From positions 7,296,890 through 7,360,889 of the forward strand of contig CM051029.1 in NCBI GenBank assembly GCA_027627225.1: 64,000 nt of DNA, in the 5' to 3' direction. Position 1 is the stretch's first letter. The number at the start of each line of letters is the position of its first letter. This stretch comes from Congeria kusceri (Eukaryota; Mollusca; Bivalvia; Myida; Dreissenidae). Under the pieces are notes generated by a model. The model was not told the DNA's origin. It searched no databases and worked only from the letters and a program-made list of their open reading frames with translations. The translations under genes and the position numbers were made by a program. Of the stretch, positions 1 to 10,819 are shown piece by piece.

Positions 1-1328
1 ACAAACGGATACAAATTACCAATATTTAAGCTACAATATTAATTATTCGTAGCGAAATATAGTAGTCATCATCGCACTATATAGTTAACATACATGCATG
101 TCGTGCACGTATGTTCATTGTAGAGCTACATGTATAGCTAGCTACATGTATAAATGTACACATATGTGTCCGTAATATGAATGGCAATTGTTCATTTAAG
201 AGTGTGCACTATTTTTACTATTTGGTTTACTATTTGTGTTCGTTGTTGCTCCAATAAGTTTAATTTTCGCACATGACGTTACAGGTACATACAAACTCCA
301 GTACATGTATCGGTAATCTTAGTGTGTTCATGTATAAACATAGCGGTGAGTGCACGATTTACCCTTCTAATAATGCCGCTAATACTTAAACTGCCACCTA
401 CTGCGTAGTCAAACAAGTCATTTATGTTTGTTTAACGTTAGAAAGCCTTCAACAGTTTTAGTAGCTGCTCGTTTGTTTGAAGTAAGCTAACATAAAAACA
501 AAACACTTGTCTGATGGTAACGATCTGATAAACCTCTTTATTAATATTCACATTAAGTGAAATCGAAACAAATTCAAATTCACCTCTTCCAATTGCAGTT
601 TCTGCAACATTACTCATTGCATAAAACATGGCCGCAACTATAAACGATCGAATTTAATCAAACAAACGTATTATGTCTAATGAATAATATAAAACGCAAT
701 ACAATTTGTAGTATATTTGGTTTTACTTTTTTCACAAAGGTTCTTTAATTGTCAGCTGCCTGTTTAGATAATAAATGCAAACTGGTGATATGCTTAACTT
801 GTTAATGTACCCAGGCTAAATAGCATAGCAGTATAGTACATTTATTATGTTAAATAAGATAGTCATACATTGTGTTTATGCTGACAAAACGATTAAATCA
901 GTCATTACAAACTTAAGTGTACGTGTAAATACATGCGTTTCAGAGAAAGTGTGTGAATTGTACAGTGACATTGGTGCGAAATATGTGAGTACACAACTCG
1001 CTATGGAGACAAATTCTCTGCATCGGTTGACAGTATCAAAATGATCAATATGAAGTGATATGGGGTACATTTAAAATACAGTCAAATTTCCGCATCGTAC
1101 GCCAACATTTCGTACATAAAAATTACAATAAAAAAACTTAATTAACTGTTGTTGGAGTTTGAATGCAATATGCAAACACATTTCTAAATTAAAATTAAAT
1201 ATGCACTAACGCGATATATGGTCCTAAGTGATTTGGACGATACCACGGGTACTAGAAATCCATTATAAGTTGAGAATCAATGTGATTATCAATTAATTAT
1301 TAAGTGTGTATATCCACAGTACTGTTAC
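1..1328. other. AT-rich intergenic DNA, nothing recognised
   Basis: No open frame here shows a recognisable domain, splice-bounded exon or codon bias. The longest open stretches are about 65 codons and overlap on both strands, which is expected by chance in AT-rich DNA. Confidence 0.6.
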
Positions 1329-1350
1329 AGATAATAACAATAATAATAAT

Positions 1351-1381
<31 letters not shown>

Positions 1382-1398
1382 CAATTATTATAATTATG

Positions 1399-1430
<32 letters not shown>

Positions 1431-1470
1431 TATTATTATTATTATTATTATTATATATTTATTTATTTAT
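1329..1470. repeat. (AAT)n/(ATT)n microsatellite, internally palindromic
   Basis: A run of AAT units passes into ATT units, so the array can fold on itself. It lies about 130 bases beyond the 3' end of the retrotransposon fragment. Confidence 0.9.
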
Positions 1471-1596
1471 AGAAGATAACACATTAAGATAAAACATGTC
1501 TCAACATGGTTATTTTGTTTACAATGTGGTATTCTATCTAATAAAAAAAGTATATGTCATAAAAAAAAACAGTCGCACACACACACACATACAAAT

Positions 1597-2134
1597 TATT
1601 ATTATTACCACTCACATGAGAGATGCACCCAGAATGGAGTTAAACACATATGATAGAAAAGGAATGCAATCGACCGAGTGAAGAACAATTATGTTTGATC
1701 AATTAAGAAGCATAATACATGTTTTCATGTATTCTAAGACCCTGATAAGGAATCTTTATCTCGAATATAAGAAGATATATTATTCAATATTTCCATTGCA
1801 ATATACCAAAACTTTCTTCTACCGTAGTTCGTATTTATCTTCGGATGAGAAATATTTCTATGGGGGGTGGACCTCAATGTGTATGTAGCATGTGTTGTTA
1901 ATAAAGTGTAGGCTATTTTCTAGGTAAGAAGGAGTGTGGCCATATAAGCACTTATGTACAGTAACAGCTGTAAATTATTTACACCGATCTACAAAAGGTA
2001 GCCATTCTAACTCTTGAAAAAGAGCCAATGAATGGGTTAGAGAAGGTATTTGAAGAATTATTTTAGCACAACGCTTTTGAAGAACGGATATTTTGGAGAT
2101 ATTAGCTTTACTACTTGCACTCCAAATAAAACAA
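1597..2134 (-). mobile_element. Non-LTR retrotransposon, 3' part (end of reverse transcriptase ORF and 3' tail)
   Basis: Read on the minus strand from 2134 downwards, the translation gives FIWSAS, then VLQKRCAKIIL, HSLALFQELEWLPF and later KCLYGHTPSYLEN. These are the C-terminal signatures of APE-type LINE ORF2 proteins (lQkRa.R.I, lf.eL.wLp, kcl.g..P.Yl). In-frame stops and frame changes show it is dead. The 3' end runs into TAATAATAAT units near 1597-1609, like the simple-repeat tails of several LINE clades. The matching 5' part lies at 7876-9210, on the other side of the Harbinger insertion, and the frame joins across the insertion. Confidence 0.85.
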
Positions 2135-2171
2135 CAGGGTCGCACTTGATTGGGCTACTCTGTTTACTCGG
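2135..2171 (+). repeat. Harbinger left terminal inverted repeat
   Basis: Pairs with 7835-7875. ACTTGATT at 2144-2151 faces an inverted copy, AATCAAGT, at 2196-2203, so the left end holds two inverted copies of the same 8-mer 52 bases apart. Confidence 0.85.
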
Positions 2172-2269
2172 TTTAAGATTTTTGCTCCAAAATTGAATCA
2201 AGTGCAGCAGAGTGTCTACTCTGAACACACTCTAAACTCTACAGCGATCGGGGCGGAAACTTTGGAGCG

Positions 2270-2277
2270 TGACGTCA
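2270..2277 (+). promoter_or_regulatory. CRE-like palindrome TGACGTCA upstream of the helper gene
   Basis: A perfect 8-base CREB/ATF-type palindrome lies 8 bases before the helper ATG at 2286. It sits between the left terminal repeat and the start codon, where the transposon promoter should be. Function is inferred from motif and place only. Confidence 0.45.
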
Positions 2278-2285
2278 TAATCAAG

Positions 2286-3449
2286 ATGGCTTCCTCAAGT
2301 GAAAGACGCACGATGTTTCAATGTGAAATGTGCAGACTATTTTTCCTGTCCATGGAGGCGTTTTCAAGACACCCATGTGTCAGTGCAGGTAAATAACTTG
2401 AATTAAATATTGAAATTAGTTTTCGATAGTAAATAATGGCAGCGAAAAACGTACTTTGTTCGAAGTTTTACCTGTATCGAATACGGTCCAGCGAGGGTGA
2501 TGGAGGTTTCGTCACACTACAGTTTCGTCATACTTGTTTTGTGTAAGGGGGGAGTGGAGGTTTCGTCACACTGATATATAGTATAGTAGTATACATGATA
2601 TGAACATTGAATATCATTTGATATGATTTTTAAAGCATGAGCAATAATAATAATAAAATAAAAAATAATTAAAAAATAATTGTTTTTAGTCATTTATTTT
2701 TGGAATGCTTATAAAGTATACATCAAAATAACGTTAACAAATTCTCTTTACTGTACATATATTATTTTTTTAGAACCTGATGTCACAGGTGTCCATCTTT
2801 CGCAAGAAAGAACGGAACACCAAATTGAAAACGACAGTGTGGTTCAACAAGAGGAAGAAAACTGCAAATGGACTCACAGGGCAACCCTCATGCTTATTAG
2901 TGAGTACAAAATAAGACAAGAAAGAATTGATTCGGGACGATTAAAGAAAAAAAAGCATTCGAAGAAATTTCTACAGTGTTGAAGGAACATGATCATCAAT
3001 ATTCTGATGCTCAGTGCGCGTCACGCATGAAAACAATAATAAGGCAGTACAAGAATGTAAAAGACAACAATAATATGTCTGGTGCCAAACGTAAATCATT
3101 CCTATACGAGAGTGAGTTGGACGCGCTATTCAAAGATCGCCCAAACATCCAACCTCAGTTTGTACTGAGCACCGCCACCAGCAGCGTAGATACCAATGAG
3201 TCATCGGATGAGTCATCTGATGAGAATGCTTCAAAGCAAACAAAAAGGAAGACAGAAAACTGTGAACAGGAAAAAGGTACTATGAAAAAATCAAGAAAGA
3301 CTCAGGTTTCTGAAGTACTAGAATATATGAAAACACAATCAGAAGAAACGGAAAAGATGTATCTAGAAAAGGAGAAAAAAAAAGAAGAGAGACACAATGA
3401 GAAAATGCAAATATTTAAGGAGCTGATCAATGCTTTTAAAAATGATTGA
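2286..3449 (+). CDS. Harbinger helper protein, zinc-finger plus Myb/SANT-like domain, with a frame break
   Basis: This is the DNA-binding partner that Harbinger transposons encode beside their transposase; in this family it brings the transposase to the element ends and into the nucleus. Exon 1 (2286-2388) starts MASSSERR and holds a C2HC-type finger (CEMC, 12 residues, HPC). It ends at a good donor, GCAG|gtaaat, in phase 1. Exon 2 begins at 2774 after a T-rich acceptor in matching phase. It holds a Myb/SANT-like trihelix domain (KWTHRATLMLI, CASRMKTIIRQYKNVKD, ESELDALF), then a serine/acid-rich stretch and a charged helical tail to the stop at 3447-3449. The frame breaks in an A8 run (2947-2954): nine A residues would keep the SANT domain in one frame. 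This is either a homopolymer error or inactivation. The same frame covers both sides of the domain. Confidence 0.85.
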
Positions 3450-3578
3450 TTTCACTTCTTTTCCAACTCTGTTTATGGCTAAGATACTAATTGGATGTGT
3501 TATACATATTTGTTACAACTAAACTTGGCAAATGTGTAATAATTCAAATTTAAGTAATATAAACATTTTATCATTTGT

Positions 3579-3850
3579 TATACCCCCCGATACGAAGTAT
3601 AGGAGGGTATACTGGAATCACCATGGACGTCTGTCCGTCTGTCTGTCTGTCCGTAGACACAAATTGTCCGGAGAAGTTCTCCTACACTTTTCAACGCACA
3701 ACATTCAAACTAGCTAGGATTTTTCCGGATGATATTAAGTTTTGCATGTGCGATTTGTATCGTCGTACGTTAAAAATTACAAAAGTTATGCCCCTTTTTC
3801 AACTTAGAATTTCTGAAAATCATTATTGTTACTAAAGACTTTATTAGCAA
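3579..3850. repeat. Dispersed 'ataccccc...gtctgtccgtctg' repeat, copy 1
   Basis: Starts with a short palindrome (tatacccccc ... ggagggtata), followed by CTGTCCGTCTGTCTGTCTGTCC. Related openings occur at 5285-5545 and 61432-61505 in this window, so this is a dispersed repeat family. The 61- and 86-codon open frames across it are repeat-derived. Confidence 0.6.
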
Positions 3851-4053
3851 AAATATACATCTTTGAAACTACATTATCCAGATGTGTAATATTTGATATG
3901 GAACATTGTATATTGGAAGAAGCACCCTAATAAAATTCGTTAACAAAATACAAAGATATAAGCTAAAACCAGCAATTTTATTAAGATGTTACTACCTAAA
4001 CATGCATTTATGTTAATTGCAGCCATGCTTAACAGAGAATATTTTATTTTCAG

Positions 4054-4211
4054 ATGAAGATTTATGCAAAGTTTGCATGGACAAAATGGTGAATACAGTG
4101 TTTACAGACTGTGGTCATATGGCATGTTGCACATCATGTTGTGTACTGTTAAGCTGTTGTCCAATTTGTAGGAAAGGGAGCAAAGCATGGATTAAGGTTT
4201 ATAAAGCATAG
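4054..4211 (+). CDS. RING-HC finger exon (RFFL/RNF34/IAP type C-terminus) inside the Harbinger
   Basis: A T-rich acceptor ending CAG at 4051-4053 opens an exon in the frame DEDLCKVCMDKM, running to a stop at 4209-4211. All eight metal ligands of a C3HC4 RING are present: CKVC, then DCGH, then C and C in CCTSC, then CPIC. The protein ends IKVYKA. Layout, spacing and terminal hydrophobic-basic end match the C-terminal RING of rififylin/RNF34 and IAP proteins, which are E3 ubiquitin ligases recruiting E2 enzymes. No upstream exon was recognised; the helper ORF stops about 600 bases earlier. It could be a captured host exon, an alternative 3' exon of the helper, or a host gene fragment carried in by a later insertion. 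Confidence 0.75.
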
Positions 4212-4508
4212 GCTAGTTAGTGTGTGAGTGGCACAAGATTTATTGATATCAACAGACTTTAAGACAGTCTCGTATGTCTTAAGATTGAAAGCACTTCTAG
4301 TCTTGAGATTTTTTTTCTGTCAAAAATTGTATGAAACTTGTTCTGTGATAGAAATCATCTGCGTTCGCTGTTAACACAGTTGTATATCACAGAATTTCAC
4401 AGATTGCATAAACTTTGTGTAACATCATATAGAATAATGTTATCAATTAGGTAATTGGCTTTGATGATGTTTTTGTTCTGTTTTACAATTAATTACATGT
4501 TCAATGTT

Positions 4509-4943
4509 TAGCTCACCTTAGCACGAAGTGCTTATGGTGAGCTATTGTGGTCACCCAATGTCTGTTGTTGTGTGTCGTGTGTCGTCAACTTTTAGCTCGT
4601 TATCGCTCTAGAGGCCACATTTTTCATCCAATCTTGATGAAACTTGGTCAGAATGTTTATCTTGACAATATCTAGGCCAAGTTCGAATCTGGGTTACGTG
4701 CGTCCCAACCCAAAACTAGGTCACCAGGTCAAATTTTAACAAAACCTTGTTACCACTCTAGAGGCCACATTTATGACTCACCCTTAATGAAACTTGGTCA
4801 TAATGTTTACCTTGACAATATCTAGGCCAAGTTAGAATCTGGGTCTAGTGGGGTCAAAAACTTGATCACCAGCTCAAGTCTTCATGAATTGGTGTACCAT
4901 GAACTCAGGTGAGCGCTTTAGGGCCATCATGGCCCTCTTGTTT
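4509..4943 (-). repeat. Dispersed 'gagggccatgatgg ... gtgctcaggtgagcta' element, copy 1
   Basis: On the minus strand it starts ACAAGAGGGCCATGATGG and ends GCACTTCGTGCT-AGGTGAGCTA, the same ends as the element at 51314-52800. Inside are two copies of a unit containing 'ctctagaggccacatttttcatccaat' and 'cttgatgaaacttggtca', about 150 bases apart. Confidence 0.75.
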
Positions 4944-6380
4944 ATGTTGGTTTTCTAGTGAAAACAGACAGCTTTAACGAAACATTACATTGTTTCATTT
5001 TCACCGTAATTTGCAAGAAGAGACGTCATATACTTGAGATTGTTGCCTCTTTAAGTGTTATATCTTATTTACACCGTTTGTTTCCAAGAGATATTTACGA
5101 TTGTAGTGATGATGTAAATAATGTGTTCAACATGTTTTATATTAGTTATGTTAACATTGTGAACATAACATTTTTAAACATCCAGTCAGGTAACTAATTT
5201 ATTTGTATTTTTGTTAAGTCAGTTACCAAGTGAAACCAACTTAATGTACATGGACATGCTTTAAATGACATCGAAAGTCATGCTTATTATACCCCCACCA
5301 CATAAATGTCTGTTTGTCCGTCTCCATTGTCATGTTAAATACTATGAATGTATGAATGTATTGAAACCCAACTTGTTCATTTCCGTCAGAACCCTCGATT
5401 GTGCCAGCTAAAGGCAAAGGTCACACTTTATTGACAAATATTAGATGACCATTTTTGTAATTTTTGTGTCCTCTTTAACTCGTATAACCCAAATCGACTT
5501 GCATAAGATCCTGTGTCAAATCTGCGGTGGGGGTATTTGTCATATTCTGTGACAAAGCTGTAGTAGATTAAGGATTCGATTGTTGTTGGTTTTTTATTTC
5601 TGACTGACTGCCTGATTTGCTTTGTTTGTGTCTGTCAGTCAGAGTAGCTGACTGTCTTGAAAAAACTGATTTTAGTCAGACTGTCTGTGTTGGTTAAGGT
5701 CAGGAAAAAAAAAAAAAACTAATGGAAAATTTTAAATGATGCTAATATATTTCAAGAAGAAATATATTTTTAAGAAAATGTTAATGATAGTTTGACCCTT
5801 TATCTTACCAATTTATAATTGTTCTATTTCTATTATTTCTGGTTTATAAGCAAGCAAGGGCTTGTTTATGTTGTTCAATACTGGTGTTCTATATACTATG
5901 TTTTGTTTAAAGCTTTTTATATCAGATGTTATTTTATTGTTATTGTTTTATTGTTATTTTATTGTTGCCAAGTTTTTTTCAAAAGAATTGTTATAAAGTT
6001 AAGGCAAATTATTTTTCTGTTGTATTTTATCACAGTCAATACCACAATCTACACGTACACAAAGTGGAGTTCTTAGACAAATATGCTAAAATACTTTGGA
6101 ACAAAATTATTCTTTTATAGACACCATGAGTTTTAGGTAGGCAAGTGCTTACTTATGACAGTGTTCAGTACTGGTACTATCCAGGAACAATGATGGTTAA
6201 CTATTGTTGTGTATATGACTGAAATACTGCTGAAAACAGGCGTAAACTCCAACAGACGAAAACAGACTCCAAACTTTTACAATTCACACACCTTTAATAC
6301 TATTTATTTCAATCATTTTATTTCAGAAAACAGTACAATTTGTCGAATACTTTTTGCAAGTTATCCTTACATTGACATTT
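4944..6380. other. Internal Harbinger sequence and small repeats, no gene
   Basis: Holds a second 'ataccccca ... tgggggtat' element at about 5285-5545, with its start and end in inverted orientation, and AT-rich DNA with low-complexity runs. The open frames here (79-85 codons, rich in Phe, Tyr and Ile) look like AT-rich chance frames. Confidence 0.5.
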
Positions 6381-6418
6381 AGCGTAGTAGTCTATGCTTG
6401 TACTCACAGCACTTATAG

Positions 6419-7788
6419 TTAAGGCAAAAGAGTACATATATGGTCTCTCTTGAGAACACCAGCTGCATCATTGTCCTGAAGTCCGGCATGTATGTTCTGC
6501 AAATGTCCTTCATTATCATTATAATAATCATCCAGTTCATCTGCTTCAAGTATGCATATATTGTGTAAAATGCAGCCTGAAATGCAAACTTTAACAACTT
6601 CTTCAACATTGCATATGTCCACGTTTTGCAAACGTCGGAAACGCCCTTTAAGTAAACCAAAAGATCTTTCTATCACCTGGCGTGTTGATGAAAGGCAATA
6701 GTTGTAATGCTTTTGACGGTCTGTCAGATGTCCATTGTCCCTAAATGGGGTCATCAACCATTCCTTTAAAGGAAACCCTCCATCCCCTATTAAGTGTGCA
6801 TCCTGACAAAAATTGAGAGCATTCTGGTACAAGTCTGTGTTCTTCAAAACTCTGGAATCATGGCAACTCCCGGGCCATCCAGCAAAGCTGTGTGTGAAAC
6901 GCATATCCTCTCTACATACACACTGCAGAATGATTGAGTGGTAGCCTTTACGATTAACATAAGTTTGAGAATGCTCCTGTGGTGGTCGCAACTGAATATG
7001 GGTACTATCTATTGCTCCGACGACATTTGGAAGCGCTTTTTTGTCTCTGAATGCATTTATGACTGTCTCCCTATCTGGACCATGTGGCCACTTAACATAC
7101 TTAGTTTTTAAATGTCTTAACAACATTTTACACAACAGACGACGAATTTTAATCACAGAAAACTCAGTAACATTAAATCGATCTCCAATTCTGCAAAGTG
7201 GCTCAAGACTGCCCATGTACCATAGAAAAATCATCAGCTGATTCTGTAGAGGTATAGGAGGTCGTCCAGATGGTCGGTGAGTTTGGTACTCAGGCAAATG
7301 TTCTGCAAGCTGTTGACATATAACCTCAAACGTATGCCTTGTCATTCTGAAGAAACGTCTGAAGTCATCGGGATTGTAGCAAGGAACAACATCATGAACA
7401 TAATTTTCTACTTTCGCCTTCTTATGACGAAGCCTGAAAAACATCATTATACATATAACTTAGATAGATTTATTATAAAAATTTCTCAGTAACAATACTA
7501 GTTATTGTAACGTCAGCTTCCACTTTTTTTCTTTAAACAATGGCATTCAAAAAGTATTAATATCTATCGTACCGGTTTTAAATTTGCGATCGTGTTACAG
7601 CTTACAGTACAGTAAGAAATTTGTTTCTTCTTCGTTAGCAGCTGCATATTAAATTATAAAGCACATAACGTACACTGCCAGAGCAAAAGAGGTACAATTT
7701 CTTCCTCGTCAGACGAACTGCTACTAGATTCGTCAAGAAAGGCCATTAATGCTGTAGCAACGATTTTTTTCTTCATGGAAGCAGCCAT
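6419..7788 (-). CDS. PIF/Harbinger DDE transposase (HARBI1-like), two exons
   Basis: Cuts and joins the element ends together with the SANT helper in the nucleus. Exon 1 (7788 down to 7676) starts MAASMKKKIVATALMAF with a serine/acid patch and ends phase 2 at CA|gtgtac. Exon 2 (7433 down to 6419) begins after tgtttttcag. The join gives about 375 residues, close to vertebrate HARBI1 at about 350. A helix-rich DNA-binding region lies around residues 100-150. The DDE_4-type catalytic core is complete: GAIDSTHI (D about 180), LIGDGGFPL (D about 255) and VIERSFGLLKGRF (E about 293), with SCHDSRV between. There are no stops or frame shifts, so this copy may be able to make protein. The exon 1 donor is inferred from phase; the start lies 87 bases inside the right end of the element. 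Confidence 0.93.
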
Positions 7789-7834
7789 GTTTTTACTCCC
7801 GACCTACTTGATTGACCCGAACTGATGGAGTACT

Positions 7835-7875
7835 CCGAAGTAAACAGAGAGTACTTCGAATCAAGTACGCCCCAG
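7835..7875 (-). repeat. Harbinger right terminal inverted repeat
   Basis: The reverse complement matches 2135-2171 with small gaps. AATCAAGT at 7859-7866 pairs with ACTTGATT at 7805-7812, 54 bases away, mirroring the two-site layout of the left end. Confidence 0.85.
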
Positions 7876-9210
7876 TAATCCATAATTGATAATATGTGAG
7901 AGTTGAAATAAACTTGTTTCGTCTCCTTATTTCCGAAATTGTTGATTCTTTTGAGAAGTGCTATTTTAGCTTTCATTATATTGCATACATACTTATGTGA
8001 TCATTCCAGATAAAATGTTGATAAATATAGACACCAACAACCATTTGAGATTTAACTTGTCCCGGGTGTGTGTTGTATATTAGTATGTTTAATTTATCTA
8101 AAAGTTTAATTTATGAGGAGAAACAATTGTCATACATTTCAACTTTCATGGATGAATGAGCATATAATTTGCTTCACACCATTGAATCACTGTATTGATG
8201 TCTGCCTGTAATTTTGGTTGAGGACATATCGTGTTGTTACCAACTGCATATAAGGTCAAATTGTCTGTATTTTAGTGTAGTGTGCTATTTGTTTTTATAT
8301 ATTTTAGCATTTATGTGTCAAATACAACAAACAGGAAAATGATCACGCATAGCATAAACAGGGACAAAAACGTCTGTTACTCTGTCAGGTATGCTTGTAT
8401 ACACGTGATTTATTATTGAACTGATGCATTGGTAACTCTTTTAGGTGTTTTGATCATTTGAGTCAAGTCCTATTCTAAAAGAACAGATGACCACTTTTTC
8501 TTCATCAATATATTAGAATTTGGAATGTATTGCATATTAAAATCTCCAATAATGTAATATTCAGAGTAAGTATTGTCAATGTCACTTAATTGACTTTTGT
8601 ATGATTCGATCAAATCTTGTGTAGAATCAGGTGGGCGATATGTGAAATTTAGTATAAAAGGTTTTGCATTAGTGAAACTTATTTGTATCCATAAAGACTC
8701 TAAGTTGTTATTATTGATGTGAATTTTGTTTAAATTGCAAAGACGAGAATTCCGCCACCCTTTGTATTTGTTCTATCTAATCTCTTAAAAGTATAGTTTG
8801 GTATATTCAAAAGATCATTATCGATATTTTAATGTAAAAATGTTTTACAACATCCGAAAATATCAATATTATTAGATAAAAGTATAAATTTAATGTATTC
8901 GAATTTAGGCATTAAATGCTGTATATTCAAGAAAACAACATGTAGACCTCTGTCTTAAAAACAGAAGTAGAGTTATTCTTTACATGAGAACATTACTTCC
9001 AGACATTTTCTCATATTGATCAGTAATACATTTTCTATAAGAATTATTACATTTAGCATTATTTTCTGTATACAAAGTTGCTAACAAAGTACATGCATTT
9101 TGCATCAGTTATTGTCATATTTATGAATACATTTATCAACACATTTGTCTATATGTAGAGAGTCACATGCACACGAATGATAACCGCAGCTACAACATGA
9201 GTCTTTTAGA
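7876..9210 (-). mobile_element. Non-LTR retrotransposon, 5' part (APE endonuclease and partial reverse transcriptase)
   Basis: On the minus strand a Cys/His-rich stretch (about 9210-9150, SCGYHSCACDSLHIDKC) precedes an APE-type endonuclease. The endonuclease reads GLHVVFLNIQHLMPKFEYI, then LLNIPNYTF, TKGGGILVF, FTYRPPDS, YYIIGDFN, VYTSIPDRV and MRDHFPV, the expected order for that fold. It then jumps directly, at about 8250, to the end of the reverse-transcriptase palm and thumb (DNLTLYAVGN, LQADINTVIQWCEANYM, KAKIALLKRI). Most of the palm, including the upstream catalytic motifs, is therefore deleted. Several stops are present. The frame runs to the Harbinger junction at 7878 and continues at 2131. 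Confidence 0.88.
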
Positions 9211-10664
9211 ATTAGAAATGTGTTGTGCGTAATCATAGTATACGGTTGGCTGTCTAGGTTACCCTAATTATTAGGAAATCGCCGACACTCCCATGTGCAG
9301 TGGTTAGCAGGACCGCATTTCTCACTGCCCCTACGCTAAATACGTTAATCAAACGTTAAAGACGGGATATGCGCGGAATTGTATAAAAGCACACAACAAA
9401 TCATTGTCCCACAATTGAATAAGCTATTTAATCATATTGTAAAACACGATACGGGCAATTACAGACTAATTTCATTGATAAATGTCCGGTATACAATTCT
9501 CTCCAATAGAGCTAATGACAGTCATTGTGTGCATTTAGATCTTAATACTCTTTTGTCGAACACTTGATTTGTCTTCGAAGTATGGTCCACACGTATATTT
9601 CAAAGCCAGGCTGCTGTTTCTATGTTAATATAAAGTAAAGATTAATGCAGATGGTGCAACGTTGATACATCGTTATTTGTCAACCAACATTGTATTATGA
9701 TATTGCAACGTTGATACAACTTCATGTTCAAACCAACGTTTCAGCGTTGATAATATCTACGTTGATTCAACGTTATCTCAAGTACAAAATTACAGCGTTG
9801 ATAAACCAGATTTATACAATCCATGTTGCCGACCAAACTAACCATTTGTTAACTTTTATTCAACGTCATGTATCTGCTGGGTATCAGTTTCGCACACTCA
9901 GGTGAACATATTTTGAACATTACTCAGCTGGTTCTGAGATTATAGGCCATTACAAACACGAAATGTAACAATATATTGTACACGGGCAAATAGAAACGAA
10001 ATACGTGCACAACCATATTCCGGCATACTGCCGTGCATTTGTACACATATGCCGTTGCACACATCTCCGTTAAGATGTACGCAGACATCAAAACGTAATA
10101 CACAGACACAGTAAAAACAAGGAAGATACGTTCTCGTGAATAAGCGTATGCATATTTACACAGTAGATCCGCATGGCTGGATTTTAATTTGTGTTGAACT
10201 AACCTTACGCTGTAAATATCACATAATAGTATCGTATGACAGGAAGTCTTGTGATGTTATTTAAACCAGATACCAAGCAGGTAATCCCAAGTGTCATATT
10301 TTGGAAACATAATGCCTATGGAATGTTACCGTTGATGGAATACCCCACATACATCATTTTATCACTTAATCCTCTGCTAACTGAACGAGGAAATAAAAAG
10401 TTGTGCAAGATATTCAACGCGTTTTGAAGTGTACGTATATGGTTATACAATTCAGTAACGTTTCTAAAATATCATATAACTGTCAGTTAAACCATGACAT
10501 ATTGGTTTTTAAACAACCGAAAAAAAGACTAGTAACAGTAAAAGTAGTAGAAGCTGCAGACACATTTGTAGCACTTAACGTTTTATTGTTGTTGTAGCAT
10601 GTCAAGTCTATATGCATAAAGCTGCGCGCATAATGAAGTTATACAATTGCATCGATTTATTTAA
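9211..10664. other. Intergenic DNA with a degenerate CAACGTTGAT repeat
   Basis: From about 9655 to 9865 the motif CAACGTTGAT-ACAACGTT recurs irregularly about every 20-40 bases, forming a degenerate self-complementary repeat (AACGTT is its own reverse complement). No gene is seen in the rest. Confidence 0.55.
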
Positions 10665-10819
10665 GAATTAAAACGCTCTTTTCGGCGCTATGTCGATGTA
10701 TGAAGGACAGTATTTTGATATCTAATTTGCATAAAGCCGAAGGCTTTATGTACAAATTAGATACACAAAAAAACTGACCTTCATACATCGATGAAGTGCC
10801 GAAAAGAGCGTTTCAATTC
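10665..10819. repeat. Foldback (long inverted repeat) element, copy 1
   Basis: Arms of about 73-77 bases (10665-10737 and 10743-10819) match with few differences and a loop of about 5 bases. Outer ends are GAATT-AAACGCTCTTTTCGGC and the core is TAATTTGCATAAAGCCGAAGGC. It can form a near-perfect hairpin. A related element lies at 60063-60158. Confidence 0.88.

Larger units (their letters stand above)
2135..7875. mobile_element. PIF/Harbinger DNA transposon with both ends, inserted in a LINE
   Basis: The left end (2135-2171) and the reverse complement of the right end (7835-7875) form imperfect terminal inverted repeats sharing ACTTGATT, then CTGTTTACT and CGG. The flanking triplets are CAA (2132-2134) and TAA (7876-7878), which fits the 3-base TWA-type target duplication of Harbinger elements with one mutation. 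The element carries a Myb/SANT-like helper gene (+), a DDE transposase gene (-), a RING-finger exon (+) and younger repeats. The two main genes converge. Insertion into the LINE reading frame independently supports these boundaries. Confidence 0.9.

Noticed and set aside
1329..1470. AAT/ATT array as a transposon end or attachment site
   Set aside because: It is a simple microsatellite; no target duplication or element border was seen.
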